A stretch of DNA of 64,000 nucleotides from CAZHBA01 sp964530225 (GCA_964530225.1 CAZHBA010000104.1:1-64000), one strand, 5' to 3'. Positions 8,008-17,009 are shown, counted from the stretch's first letter. Notes: generated by a model from the letters alone, not told the origin. Made by a program: numbers and translations.

Positions 8008-8838
8008 ATGTCCATGACCGGAGTTATTGCTAGCGCCGTTGCGCCGCATACCCCGCGCATGGCGAACGAAGAAAAAACGCCGGATTTTATCCGCCCGCTG
8101 ATTGCTGGTGCGCGCGAGATGGGCGAGGTCTTGCGTGCGCTCAACCCGGACCTGTTTGTCGTCAACTCCACCCACTGGGTCTCAACGTTCAACTGGTACG
8201 CCACCTGCCAACCCATACACGAGGGTGTCTGCGTCGCCGATGAAGCGCCGGATATGATCTCTGGTATTCCCTACAAACGCACCGGCGATCCCGATTTCGC
8301 GCAAGCTTTTATCAACACCCTTTCTGAACGCGACGTGCCGTGTTTGGCCAACACGACCAAACATTACCACTGGGATTATGGCAGCCTGGTGCCGTTACTC
8401 TACCTCGATCCTGAGGGCACAGTGCCGGTGGTGCACATCCCCACCGTTGTGATGGCCGGTCTTGACGAGGCGGTCGAAGTTGGCCGCCTGGTTCACGCCG
8501 CAGCGGAGTGCGCCGGCAAGCGGGTGGTACACATTTCCTCGACCGCGCTGTCGCACGATCTGGTTCGCGGCCCGTCACAATGGCCGACCGACGAGCGTCA
8601 AGCGATGGATCTGAGATTTATCGAACTTACATGCGCCGGCGACATTGCCGCGCTAAAAAATTGGCTGCCCGAATTTTCGCGCGCCGGCGTTGTCGAAATG
8701 GGTGTCCGCGTCGCGGCGACGTTTCTCGGTAGCCTTGACGCCTTGGGCGATGTGCCACTGAGCGGCCGGCAATATGGCACCTACGGCCAGTCGTCGGGCA
8801 GCGGCAACGTTTCCCTGGCAGTCACGCCAGCCAACTGA
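8008..8838 (+). CDS. Extradiol ring-cleavage dioxygenase, class III (LigB type)
   Basis: A 276-residue class III (LigB superfamily) non-haem Fe(II) dioxygenase, which opens catecholic rings next to the hydroxyls. Likely iron or acid-base histidines are seen in APHTPRM near residue 12, NSTHWVS near 52, HYHWDYGSLVPL near 117 and SSTALSHDL near 172. It resembles homoprotocatechuate-type enzymes, but the substrate is not decided by sequence. ATG at 8008 follows AGGGAGAG closely; an ATG two codons later (8014) is equally possible. It begins a tight rightward operon with a hydratase and a decarboxylase. Confidence 0.85.
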   Translation: MSMTGVIASAVAPHTPRMANEEKTPDFIRPLIAGAREMGEVLRALNPDLFVVNSTHWVSTFNWYATCQPIHEGVCVADEAPDMISGIPYKRTGDPDFAQAFINTLSERDVPCLANTTKHYHWDYGSLVPLLYLDPEGTVPVVHIPTVVMAGLDEAVEVGRLVHAAAECAGKRVVHISSTALSHDLVRGPSQWPTDERQAMDLRFIELTCAGDIAALKNWLPEFSRAGVVEMGVRVAATFLGSLDALGDVPLSGRQYGTYGQSSGSGNVSLAVTPAN

Positions 8839-8853
8839 CAGGAAGTCCAGCAA

Positions 8854-9648
8854 ATGGCTAAACGCACCAGCACCATGGGAATCCCAGCCCTCGCCAAACG
8901 GCTGCGTACTGCTATGGACACTGGCAAAGGTTGCAAACCGCTGCGTCATGACCTGCCCGACGGCGATCTCGACGCCGCCTATGCGGTACAGGAAGCCAAC
9001 ACCAAATACTGGCTGAAAGCGGGCCGCCGCCCAGTGGGGCGCAAGATCGGCCTCACTTCGAAAGTGGTGCAGACGCAACTCGGCGTCAACCAGCCCGATT
9101 TCGGCATGCTATTCGCCGACGCGGCGGTGCCCGACGGTGAGGAAATTACCGCAACCTCAGTGATGCAGCCTAAGATCGAAGGCGAAGTCGCCTTCGTCCT
9201 CGACCGCAACTTGGATGTCGAGAACCCGACCATCGCCGACGTCACCAACGCCATCGCCTATGCGACCGCGGCGATTGAGGTGGTCGATAGCCGCATCGCC
9301 AATTGGGATATCAACATCGTCGACACCATCGCTGACAACGCCTCGTCGGGTCTGTTCGTGCTGAGTAACGAGTGCCACACGCTGGCCAATTTCGACAGTC
9401 GGCTGTGCGGCATGGTGGTCGAACATCGCGGCGAGCCAGTGAGTGTCGGCGCCGGCGCGGCGTGCCTCGGCAACCCGCTCAACGCGGTGATCTGGCTGGC
9501 GCGCGAAATGGTCGAGCGCGGCCGACCACTGGCCGCCGGCGATATCGTCATGTCCGGGGCGCTGGGGCCAATGGTGCCGGTGACGCCTGGTGAAGTTTAC
9601 GAAGTGCGGATATCGGGACTGGGTTCCGTCCGAGCCGCGTTTGCATAG
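8854..9648 (+). CDS. 2-keto-4-pentenoate hydratase family enzyme (MhpD/HpaH-like)
   Basis: A 264-residue member of the 2-keto-4-pentenoate hydratase branch of the fumarylacetoacetase superfamily. GRKIGLTSKVVQTQLGV near residue 62 and the metal-binding acidic cluster KIEGEVAFVLD near 108 are visible, as is IEVVDSRIANWDI near 145. These enzymes add water to 2-hydroxydienoates from meta-cleavage. It starts 15 bases after the dioxygenase gene with AGGAAG upstream, so the step order follows the gene order. Confidence 0.88.
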   Translation: MAKRTSTMGIPALAKRLRTAMDTGKGCKPLRHDLPDGDLDAAYAVQEANTKYWLKAGRRPVGRKIGLTSKVVQTQLGVNQPDFGMLFADAAVPDGEEITATSVMQPKIEGEVAFVLDRNLDVENPTIADVTNAIAYATAAIEVVDSRIANWDINIVDTIADNASSGLFVLSNECHTLANFDSRLCGMVVEHRGEPVSVGAGAACLGNPLNAVIWLAREMVERGRPLAAGDIVMSGALGPMVPVTPGEVYEVRISGLGSVRAAFA

Positions 9649-9665
9649 AACGAAGGCAACAGAGC

Positions 9666-10454
9666 ATGGCAAAACTGACGGCAGCACAAATCAACACCCT
9701 GGCCCAGACAGTCGACGACGCCACCCGCGCGGCCAAGCCGGTCGCGCAACTATCGAAACGGTGCGGGGTGAAACTGTCCCTGGACGACGCCTACCGGGTG
9801 CAGGCGGCCTCCATCACCCGCCGCGGCCGCCGCCGGGAGCGGCGCTCGGGTGTCAAGATGGGCTTCACCAGCCGCGCCAAGGCGCTACAAATGGGCGTGT
9901 CGGACCTAATCTACGGGCGGCTAACCGAGGCCATGCTAATCGCCGATAGTGGCACGCTTTCATTGAAAGATTTTATCCACCCCCGCGTCGAGCCGGAGGT
10001 GGCGTTCCTGCTGAAATCGCCGATGTCGGGCAATCTCAGCCCAGCCGAGGCAATGGTCCATGTGGAAGCCGTGGCGCCAGCGCTTGAAATCATCGATTCC
10101 CGCTACAAGGATTTCAAATTCTCGCTGACCGACGTGGTCGCCGATAACTGCTCTTCGGCGGCCTATGTGCTAGGGCCGTGGAACCGGCCCGACAGCGATA
10201 TCTCCAACCTGGGCATGGTGCTGACGTTTAACGGCCGGCCGGTGGAAATCGGCTCTTCGGCGGCGATCCGAGGCCACCCAGCGCGCTCGTTAGCCGACGC
10301 CGCGCGCTTTGCCGACGAAACCGGTGATACGCTGGAAACCGGCTTTGTCGTGATGGCCGGCGGCGCCACGGCGGCGGTCGCGCTAACGCCGGATACTGCC
10401 GTACACCTCGAGGTCGAAGCCCTAGGCTCGACTGGATTCACGGTTACGGGCTAG
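9666..10454 (+). CDS. 2-oxo-3-hexenedioate (4-oxalocrotonate) decarboxylase-like enzyme
   Basis: A 262-residue paralogue of the preceding hydratase. It has KMGFTSRAKALQMGV near residue 65, RVEPEVAFLL near 106 (metal ligands) and LEIIDSRYKDFKF near 141. The combination with a hydratase matches the DmpH/DmpE-type pairs that act as a complex in catechol meta-cleavage. The remaining pathway parts (semialdehyde dehydrogenase, tautomerase, aldolase) are not nearby, so the route is incomplete here. Basic patch RRGRRRERRSG at about residue 54 is unusual. Confidence 0.82.
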   Translation: MAKLTAAQINTLAQTVDDATRAAKPVAQLSKRCGVKLSLDDAYRVQAASITRRGRRRERRSGVKMGFTSRAKALQMGVSDLIYGRLTEAMLIADSGTLSLKDFIHPRVEPEVAFLLKSPMSGNLSPAEAMVHVEAVAPALEIIDSRYKDFKFSLTDVVADNCSSAAYVLGPWNRPDSDISNLGMVLTFNGRPVEIGSSAAIRGHPARSLADAARFADETGDTLETGFVVMAGGATAAVALTPDTAVHLEVEALGSTGFTVTG

Positions 10455-10466
10455 CTCCGGCGGCTA

Positions 10467-11483
10467 TCAGTCGCTCTGATTACGGAGTATCTTGAAGATT
10501 CCCGAGCAGCGCGCCACCGGCGTCCCGTCGGCCGTAACCTCCCCTTCCATGAAAGACATGCCGCCGGTGCGATTAACCAACCGTGCCTGACATTCGACCC
10601 ACTGACCGGCGTATATCGGAGCTATGAAGTCGGTCTCCAGATGAATGGTCGGCGTCGGTTCCTTGCTACCTAAATAGAACCGGCCCGATTGTCCCATTGT
10701 CACATCGACAAAACTGGTTAGCCAGCCGCCATGGACTACCTCGCGCGGATTGAGATGCCGGGAATCGGCGCGGAAGGCCAAGGTTATCTTGCCGCCGTGA
10801 ATGCGCCTAAAAAGTGGGCCGTTACGTTCGGTGAAGTTACTCAGCAAGGGAAACGGCTCGTAGCCTCTTGGCACTTTGATCTTGCGTTTGAGGTCGTACT
10901 CCAGATGATCGAGCCGGTCGGCGCCCCAATAGGTCTCGCCGTCACACACCACGAAGGGCGCGCCGAACATGCCGTCGGCAATGGCTTGATCGAAACCGTC
11001 GGCCAGTTTCTTCTTAGCTCGGCGGTCGCCTTCTGCCGCCTTGATCTCGTCGATGGAGATATCGACACCGTAAGTCTTGCAGGCGCTCGCCAGTTGGCGG
11101 GCGGTGCGTACCTCCCTACCGAGGCCGAAAAAGCGGTTGTCGACAGCCAGTGCGAAGCGCTTGGCTAGCGCCGGATTCTTACGCTTAAGCCGCCAGAAGA
11201 CCAGCCGGTGTAATGACGCACCGTAGGGCAGAACTTCTGGCGGGAAGGTAACCGGCAACCCGTTCATGCGGCACAGGCGCGGGAAGTCCTTCGCATTGTG
11301 GGCAAACTTCGCCTGCTGATCGCGCGGCGAGATGGCGTTGTTGTGGGCCAGTACCTCCGGCAACGACACCACGTGCCAGTCGACCTCGCGGCCATAACGG
11401 GCGGCCACCGTATCGATACGGTTCATGGCGACGTAGGAATAGGCGGAAACGAAATCGAAATAGAAACGGATCGGTTCAACCAC
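10467..11483 (-). CDS. Fusion: 2-hydroxychromene-2-carboxylate isomerase-like domain + hotdog thioesterase
   Basis: A 338-residue two-domain protein. Residues about 4-200 are a DsbA-fold HCCA isomerase-like domain: FYFDFVSAYSYVAM at the glutathione site (serine instead of Cys), and GMFGAPFVVCDGETYWGADRL near 170. Residues about 205-335 are a PaaI-type hotdog domain with HLNPREVVHGGWLTSFVD near 243 and a following acyl-binding helix. HCCA isomerases act in naphthalene-type aromatic breakdown; the hotdog part suggests CoA-thioester hydrolysis. It is convergent with the meta-cleavage operon and two bases from the next leftward gene. Confidence 0.82.
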   Translation of the reverse strand: MVEPIRFYFDFVSAYSYVAMNRIDTVAARYGREVDWHVVSLPEVLAHNNAISPRDQQAKFAHNAKDFPRLCRMNGLPVTFPPEVLPYGASLHRLVFWRLKRKNPALAKRFALAVDNRFFGLGREVRTARQLASACKTYGVDISIDEIKAAEGDRRAKKKLADGFDQAIADGMFGAPFVVCDGETYWGADRLDHLEYDLKRKIKVPRGYEPFPLLSNFTERNGPLFRRIHGGKITLAFRADSRHLNPREVVHGGWLTSFVDVTMGQSGRFYLGSKEPTPTIHLETDFIAPIYAGQWVECQARLVNRTGGMSFMEGEVTADGTPVARCSGIFKILRNQSD

Positions 11484-11484
11484 G

Positions 11485-12651
11485 TTACGCCCCTGTTCGG
11501 TTTACACCGAGCTTGCGCAGGTTCGACTCGCGGCGCACCAGCCACCAGCCATATTGCTTGGGCCAGTCTGAAAAGTCGGGGTTGTAGCCCAATTGATGGG
11601 CGGCATGGCGCGGCCAATAGGGGTTATACAGAGCCTCGCGCGCGATGCCGATGAGATCGGCGCGCCCTTCCTGGACGATCGATTCCGCATGATCGGCCAG
11701 GACGATGAAACCATGGGTCATGGTTGGGATATCGACATCGGCGCGCACGCGCTCAGAAAACGACAGGCGGAAGCCCATGGGAATGGCTTCGCGCGACGTC
11801 ACCGCCGTCGCCGGCCCACCGATACCGCCCGACGAGCAATCCATCACATTGACGCCGCGCACCTTGAGTTCCCGGGCCAGCACCACCGTGTCGGCCAATT
11901 CCCAGCCACCTTCGACGCCATCGATCGACGACACCCGCACAAACAGCGGCTTGCCGCTAGGCCAAGTAGTGCGCACCTTTTCCACCGTTTCCAGCGTAAA
12001 GCGCATGCGCCCCGCCAGATCCCCGCCATAGACGTCATTTCGCTGGTTGGATATCGGCGACAGGAAACTGTTGCCGAGATAACCGTGCGCGGAGTGAATT
12101 TCCAGCACCTCAAAACCGGCCTCAGCCGCACGCCCGGCGGCATCAGCGAAATTCTGCTGCACACTGTGGATTTCGTCGACCGACAATTCATGAGGCACCA
12201 GGTAGCCCCCATCGACCGGCAGCGCACTCGGCGCGCCAATCTCCCACGGGCTGTCGCCGCGGGCGAAATCGTCTTCGCCGAGCGGCCCGTTGCCGAACCA
12301 CGGCCGTTGCATGCTGGCCTTGCGTCCAGCATGGGCGATCTGGATTGCCGGTACCGAACCGTGCGCCTTCAGGAAGGCGACGACCGATTTCAACGCCTGG
12401 GCATGATCGTCCGACCAAAGGCCGAGGCAGCCATGGGTGATGCGGCCGCGCGGTTCGACCGCCACAGCTTCGGTGAAAACCAAGCCCGCCCCACCGAGGG
12501 CATACTGGCCGTAATGAACCTGGTGCCAATCGTTGGCGATGCCGTCTTCGGCGGAATAGGTACACATCGGCGAAATAACAATACGGTTAGGCAACGTCAC
12601 GTCGCCGATAATCATCGGCGAAAATAAAGCCGGCGTTTTGGATTCGCTCAT
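11485..12651 (-). CDS. NADH:flavin oxidoreductase, old yellow enzyme (YqjM-like) family
   Basis: A 388-residue FMN-dependent ene-reductase-like protein, TIM barrel throughout. Visible marks: SPMCTYSAEDGIANDWH near residue 27 (YqjM-type cysteine), QIAHAGRKAS near 102, and IHSAHGYLGNSFLSP near 181 with the substrate-binding histidine. Such enzymes reduce activated C=C bonds, or act as xenobiotic or aromatic-acid reductases. It is co-directional and almost abutting the isomerase-thioesterase fusion, suggesting a shared operon and catabolic role. Confidence 0.88.
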   Translation of the reverse strand: MSESKTPALFSPMIIGDVTLPNRIVISPMCTYSAEDGIANDWHQVHYGQYALGGAGLVFTEAVAVEPRGRITHGCLGLWSDDHAQALKSVVAFLKAHGSVPAIQIAHAGRKASMQRPWFGNGPLGEDDFARGDSPWEIGAPSALPVDGGYLVPHELSVDEIHSVQQNFADAAGRAAEAGFEVLEIHSAHGYLGNSFLSPISNQRNDVYGGDLAGRMRFTLETVEKVRTTWPSGKPLFVRVSSIDGVEGGWELADTVVLARELKVRGVNVMDCSSGGIGGPATAVTSREAIPMGFRLSFSERVRADVDIPTMTHGFIVLADHAESIVQEGRADLIGIAREALYNPYWPRHAAHQLGYNPDFSDWPKQYGWWLVRRESNLRKLGVNRTGA

Positions 12652-12710
12652 GATGTTCCCCCTTTTTATTGTTGTGCTGCTTTTTTATAACAGCGCTAGG
12701 CGGTGAGCAC

Positions 12711-13652
12711 CTAAAATGGACTTTTTGCCAGCGCCTTTAACAGATTGAACAAAGTTTCATCGCGCGCGGAGACCAGTTCGTCAACCGAGCGGCCTGCCGT
12801 TTCCTCTTCCACCCCGGCAATGATTTTCTGCTTCACCTCGTCGGTTAATTCCGGAGCACCCAACGCTTCCCAGCGGCGTTCCTGGCTGGGACCAAAAGTG
12901 TCAAGATAGTTGGCGATGCCGTCCGCACCGCCGCCAAGATGATAGGTCATATGCGGTCCCATGAAGGCCCAGCGCAGGCCGGGACCGGCGGACATCGCCT
13001 TGTCGATATCGGCGACCGAAGCGTAGCCCTCGGCGACCAGATGCACCGCCTCGCGGTAAACTGCGCCCTGTAATCGGTTGACCAAATGGCCGGGAATTTC
13101 GGCGCGCAGTCGTACCGGTGACTTGCCGGTGGCCTCGTAGAAGGCCATCGCCCGGTCAACCGCCCATGTCTCGGTCTGCTTACCCCCACCGACTTCGACC
13201 AACGGCATCAAATGCGGCGGATTAAAAGGATGGCCGAGGACAACTCGTTCCGGATGTGCCGCCCCGCCTTGGAATTCGCTTGCCGGTAGAGCGGTCGAGC
13301 TCGACGAGATCACCACCTCGGCCGGTAGATGACAATCGATGTCAGCGATCAGCTTTGTTTTGACCGCCGCGTTCTCCGGCCCACTCTCCTGCACGAACGT
13401 TACGCTGATAAGGGCGTCTGCCATGGTATCGCAATAGACCACCCGACTGGGCGCGGCGCCCGGCACCAGGCCAAGTTCTTCAAGTACCGGCCAGGCCCGC
13501 GCCACGAATGCCGCCGTGCGCTCGGCAAACCCGGCGGCCGGATCCCACACAACGACATCGCAACCTTGCGCCAAAAAATAGGCCGCCCACGACGCGCCAA
13601 TGGTGCCGGCGCCAATTATTGCGACCGTTTCCTTTGCTTTTCCGTCCACCAT
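12711..13652 (-). CDS. 3-hydroxyacyl-CoA dehydrogenase family, carnitine 3-dehydrogenase-like
   Basis: About 313 residues with an N-terminal Rossmann motif VAIIGAGTIGASWAAYFL, the family HPFNPPHLMPLVE loop near residue 142 and a C-terminal helical domain containing GPGLRWAFMGPHMTYHLGGG. The last segment is characteristic of L-carnitine dehydrogenase rather than of fatty-acid beta-oxidation enzymes. It likely oxidises a 3-hydroxy acid with NAD+. ATG at 13652 (MVDGKAKE) is chosen; six more codons are possible upstream. Associated thioesterase partners often seen with carnitine dehydrogenase may correspond to the nearby hotdog fusion. Confidence 0.8.
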   Translation of the reverse strand: MVDGKAKETVAIIGAGTIGASWAAYFLAQGCDVVVWDPAAGFAERTAAFVARAWPVLEELGLVPGAAPSRVVYCDTMADALISVTFVQESGPENAAVKTKLIADIDCHLPAEVVISSSSTALPASEFQGGAAHPERVVLGHPFNPPHLMPLVEVGGGKQTETWAVDRAMAFYEATGKSPVRLRAEIPGHLVNRLQGAVYREAVHLVAEGYASVADIDKAMSAGPGLRWAFMGPHMTYHLGGGADGIANYLDTFGPSQERRWEALGAPELTDEVKQKIIAGVEEETAGRSVDELVSARDETLFNLLKALAKSPF

Positions 13653-13758
13653 CGTTCCGTCGCTTCCCAATTACGATATAAAAATTGTTGACCACCCGTC
13701 GCGGCGCCTTCGTGTTAGCCTGAATTGAAGTAACCGAACCAACGAAGGGGAGAGCCTT

Positions 13759-14049
13759 ATGGCCTGCTACATGACTGCTAATCTCAACATCACCGATCCA
13801 TCCTGGGTCGAAGATTATGCTCCTGCCGTCCACAATCTCGTGGCCAAGCATGGTGGCCGTTATCTCGCCCAGAACACAAAGGCCACCGTTGTCGAAGGCA
13901 ACGGCCCCGCGCCGTCGGTTGCGGTGATCCTGGAGTTCCCCGACCAGGCGGCAGCGGAGGCTTGGTACAATGACGCCGAATACAAACCCTGGCGAGATGC
14001 ACGCCAAGCTGGATCGACCGGCACGGCATTAATGTTCGACGGAATGTAG
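13759..14049 (+). CDS. DUF1330 domain protein
   Basis: A 96-residue single-domain protein with the dimeric alpha+beta barrel pattern of DUF1330: a first strand CYMTANLNI, GGRYLAQNTKATVVEG, and ILEFPDQAAAEAWYND. No enzymatic function is established for this family. The ATG at 13759 has AAGGGGAGA upstream. Divergent from the carnitine-dehydrogenase-like gene. Confidence 0.85.
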   Translation: MACYMTANLNITDPSWVEDYAPAVHNLVAKHGGRYLAQNTKATVVEGNGPAPSVAVILEFPDQAAAEAWYNDAEYKPWRDARQAGSTGTALMFDGM

Positions 14050-14089
14050 GCAGTTGCGGGCGCTCCCAAGTGGAGCGCCCCCGCTGCCG

Positions 14090-14503
14090 TCAGTCGGACT
14101 TTGCCGGCATGCCGGCGATGCCGTGGCGCATATCCTTGCAGGTGAAGAAAACTGCGTCTTCGCCCTGCATCACCTCCACATTGTGGACGATGTTCGCCGG
14201 AATATAAATCAATTCGCCGGGCACGACATCGCGTTCCTGGCCATCGACGACAGACCGCAAGCGGCCCTGCAGCAGATAAACCCACTGTTCGTTGGGGTGC
14301 GTATGGGGATCGGATGACTGGCCGGCAGGAATTTTCATGACACCCACCTGAGTAAGCTCACCCTCGACCACCGGACCGAAGGTGGGTGCATAGCCCGGAC
14401 CCGCATCGAGGCCCTTTAGGTTGGCGACCTCGAAATAATAGTTACCGTCGCCACCTTTATAGGCGCCTGCGGTCTTGGTTTTTGGTGTTACGTTATCGGG
14501 CAT
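14090..14503 (-). CDS. Cupin domain protein
   Basis: A 137-residue single cupin. The metal-binding motif 1 appears as SDPHTHPNEQWVYLLQG (residues about 62-78) and motif 2 as PGELIYIPANIVHNVE. Substrate unknown; small cupins are dioxygenases, isomerases or binding proteins. It lies 20 bases from a second cupin gene on the same strand, so the pair is probably co-transcribed. Confidence 0.85.
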   Translation of the reverse strand: MPDNVTPKTKTAGAYKGGDGNYYFEVANLKGLDAGPGYAPTFGPVVEGELTQVGVMKIPAGQSSDPHTHPNEQWVYLLQGRLRSVVDGQERDVVPGELIYIPANIVHNVEVMQGEDAVFFTCKDMRHGIAGMPAKSD

Positions 14504-14523
14504 TGTTTTGTCCTCCCCGTATT

Positions 14524-14853
14524 TTATTCGTCAACCGAATTGAAATCGTATTTTCCCAAACCTTGTACCAGCGCGAACCGGCACGTGCCATCGCCGGTGT
14601 TCACCACTCGATGGACCCGGCGCACTGGCATTTCGTGTATTTCGCCAACGGCCAGCATGACTGAAGTCTCCGGCGATTGAGATTCTACGGTGAATACGCC
14701 CTCGCGACAGACATACCAATCGACCACCTCGCTGTGGAAGTGCCACGGAATTTGTGCGCCTGGTGCGAGCGTATAGAGGGTGAAGCGCATCTCTGGCGAT
14801 TGCGCCACAACTTCACTTTCCACACCTGGTCTTACCGCTGGATCGTCGGCCAT
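14524..14853 (-). CDS. Cupin domain protein
   Basis: About 109 residues. Motif 1 is seen as PWHFHSEVVDWYVCREG and motif 2 as GEIHEMPVRRVHRVVN. I start it at the ATG at 14853 (MADDPAVRPG); the open frame continues 42 codons upstream but that part is arginine-rich, unlike the family, and overlaps the promoter of the divergent GST gene. Function unknown. Confidence 0.75.
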   Translation of the reverse strand: MADDPAVRPGVESEVVAQSPEMRFTLYTLAPGAQIPWHFHSEVVDWYVCREGVFTVESQSPETSVMLAVGEIHEMPVRRVHRVVNTGDGTCRFALVQGLGKYDFNSVDE

Positions 14854-14977
14854 CGCTATCCCGTCCCTTTTCGGTACTGGTAGTCTAACGCCGAAGTTCG
14901 ATAAACGTCGATGCGCGCTTATACTGGGTAAAATCGGCGGCACATGATTTAGTGCCGATAACAGGAGGAGACACGCC

Positions 14978-15613
14978 ATGAAGTTCTACGATTGCGCCAC
15001 GGCACCCAGTCCACGTCGGGTGCGCATGTTCATCATCGAAAAGGGTTTGGCCGACGAGATCGAGACTATCGAAGTCAATCTGCGTGACGCAGAACAGCTC
15101 GGCGACGCCTTTCGCGCAATCAATCCCTATTGCACCGTGCCGGTACTCGAACTCGACAACGGTACCCGCCTGCTCAGCTCGGTGGGGTGCTGCCGCTATC
15201 TCGAGGAAGCCTACCCCGAGCCGCCGCTGATGGGCCGCAATGCGGTTGAGAGGGCCATCGTTGCCGACATGGAATGGCGCATGGAAATCGACGGCTTCAT
15301 GGCGGCGGGCGAGGCCTTGCGCAATCATGCCAAACGCCTGGAAAATCGGGCGATGGTCGGCCCTGACAACTATGCGCAAATTCCCGAGCTCGCCGAGCGC
15401 GGCCGTCAGCGGGTGGCGCGTTTCCTGGAGAGGCTCGACACCATCCTGGCAACACGCAAATTTGTCGCCGGCGAGGCGTTTTCCATCGCCGACATCACCG
15501 CCTACTGCACCACCGACTTCGCCAAGTGGGCGAAAGTGGAAATGCCCGAAGATGCGCCTAACCTGCAGCGCTGGTTCGCCGCCATCGATGAGCGTCCAAG
15601 CGCCACGGTATAG
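14978..15613 (+). CDS. Glutathione S-transferase family protein
   Basis: A 211-residue two-domain GST: N-terminal thioredoxin fold beginning MKFYDCATAPSPRRVRMF, with the cis-proline segment CTVPVLELDNGTRL, and an all-helical C-terminal domain with the conserved FSIADITAYC N-capping motif near residue 169. The reaction is unknown; GSTs near aromatic catabolism genes often handle epoxides or halides. AGGAGG lies just upstream of the start. Confidence 0.9.
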   Translation: MKFYDCATAPSPRRVRMFIIEKGLADEIETIEVNLRDAEQLGDAFRAINPYCTVPVLELDNGTRLLSSVGCCRYLEEAYPEPPLMGRNAVERAIVADMEWRMEIDGFMAAGEALRNHAKRLENRAMVGPDNYAQIPELAERGRQRVARFLERLDTILATRKFVAGEAFSIADITAYCTTDFAKWAKVEMPEDAPNLQRWFAAIDERPSATV

Positions 15614-15835
15614 GAAGCGCTGTGCGAGGCCATTCCAATCCATACCGATCCCCTGAAACTAGTGGTATCCGAACCCATAAAGGGCGACGGCGGTACACAG
15701 GACACTGACCTATTGGATGGTCTGCAAAAAGTTTTGCCGGTCCACGGTGCCAGCACCTCCTAACGCCCGAGACCTGCAACACGGCATACGGCTCTACCGC
15801 CTTGCATTGGGGTAGCGAACTCGGCAAACTTCCCC

Positions 15836-15863
15836 GGCGCTCGCTGACGAGCGCCTTAATTTT
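15836..15863 (+). terminator. Hairpin with trailing T-rich tract
   Basis: GGCGCTCG-CTGA-CGAGCGCC forms a perfect 8-bp stem followed by TTAATTTT. It sits 13 bases before the next start codon, so it either ends the GST transcript or shapes the leader of the SnoaL-like gene. The remaining spacer 15614-15835 shows no gene. Confidence 0.55.
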
Positions 15864-15875
15864 GAGGGAAGTTAC

Positions 15876-16337
15876 ATGACTTATCTGACAAAACTATTAG
15901 CGGGCCTTGCCGTGGTTACGATTCTGGCGCTGAACGGAGTCGCTGCGACGGCGCACGTCGCTACGACGGCGCACAACCACAAAACAGCAACAATAACCAA
16001 GAAGGTACTCGGCCAGCACTTGAAGGTGTTCGTCGAGGGTAACGTCGCCGCCATCATGGCCAATTACGCCGCCGATGCAGTGTTCATCACGCAGGCCGGC
16101 GTACTGCGCGGCCGCGATCAGATCCGCCCCATTTTCGAGGGACTAGTTGCCGAGTTTGGCAAGCCGGGTACATCGTTCGAGATGATCCAGCAGGTCATCG
16201 ATGGCAACCTCGCCTACATCGTCTGGAAAGCCGAGACCGCCGATAACGTTTACGAAATTGGCACCGATACTTTCGTGGTACGCAACGGCAAAATCGTTCA
16301 GCAGACCCTCGCCGCTAAAATTACACCAAAGTTGTAA
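15876..16337 (+). CDS. Secreted SnoaL/DUF4440-like (NTF2 fold) protein
   Basis: A 153-residue protein with a signal peptide (MTYLTKLLAGLAVVTILAL, then AATAHVA) and one NTF2-like domain: a helix with GNVAAIMANYAADAVFIT followed by GVLRGRDQIRPIFEGL, and strands ending in FVVRNGKIVQQTL. Such domains are used as isomerases, hydrolases or stress-linked ligand binders; the role is unknown. Export to periplasm is predicted. GAGGGAAG precedes the ATG. Confidence 0.75.
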   Translation: MTYLTKLLAGLAVVTILALNGVAATAHVATTAHNHKTATITKKVLGQHLKVFVEGNVAAIMANYAADAVFITQAGVLRGRDQIRPIFEGLVAEFGKPGTSFEMIQQVIDGNLAYIVWKAETADNVYEIGTDTFVVRNGKIVQQTLAAKITPKL

Positions 16338-16419
16338 GCGCCAGCGCTTCACGAAACCCCAAGGTTTCACCCCGAACAGGTAGGCAGACTACTGCCGTCT
16401 GTTCGCGGTAAAGTGCCCC

Positions 16420-17009
16420 ATGCCCGATGGCCTTAAAATTTGCGCCGTGTCCCGCGTCGAATTCGACACGACGATTGAGTGGGCTACAAACGAGGGATGG
16501 AACCCGGGCCTAGACGGTGATGGCCTCAAGACTTGGCAGGTCAGCATGGCCCAACTCGGCGAGCGGGTCATCGGTCTCGACGGGGTTATCGACCAACAGG
16601 CCAATTATTGGAAATTGGGTTTCAAGCTCGCCCACCGCAATGTGCGCTATAGTGGCGACGTCGCTTGCGAGCCACCGACCGATACGAAATTACGCCGCAT
16701 CAACGGGCGTTAACAGACGCAATCCTGGACTATGACGCAGCGTTCTTTCCGGTACCCCGGTAAACTTTTCTGCGCCAGTGGATTACGCCGCAGGAAACCC
16801 GGTCGGGCTTTGCCCTGGTCAACGATGGCGCTCTCACCGACTATGGCATTATTCGCCAGTGCGGCGACGGCCGTAAGATCGGCCCGCTTTTCGCCGACAA
16901 CGAAAACGATGTCGATTTGCTGTTTCGCGCCCTGGCCAGCACCAATGGCGATCCACCCAGCCTACCGTCGGCGCAAACCTTTGGCATCACCACGTTAGAA
17001 CTCGGCTGA
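16420..17009 (+). pseudogene. Decayed GNAT acetyltransferase (two-domain type)
   Basis: Two parts of one degraded gene. The first (16420-16713) begins like a GNAT (TTIEWATNEGWNPGL), then jumps directly to GERVIGLDGVIDQQANY and KLGFKLAHRNVRY, so the acetyl-CoA-binding core is deleted. After a stop the C-terminal domain continues in another frame with ILDYDAAFFPVPR, a stop, FALVNDG, DYGIIRQCGDGRKIGPLFAD, then an abrupt jump to a final FGITTLELG. Several deletions and stops make it non-functional. Confidence 0.75.

Noticed and set aside
11593..12627. Long plus-strand open frame opposite the old-yellow-enzyme gene
   Set aside because: It is the antisense shadow of a clear, motif-bearing gene in GC-rich DNA; its product is rich in Arg/His and has no family pattern.
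16338..16419. GAAACC-CCAA-GGTTTC hairpin as terminator of the SnoaL-like gene
   Set aside because: Six-bp stem without a T tract; too weak to call.
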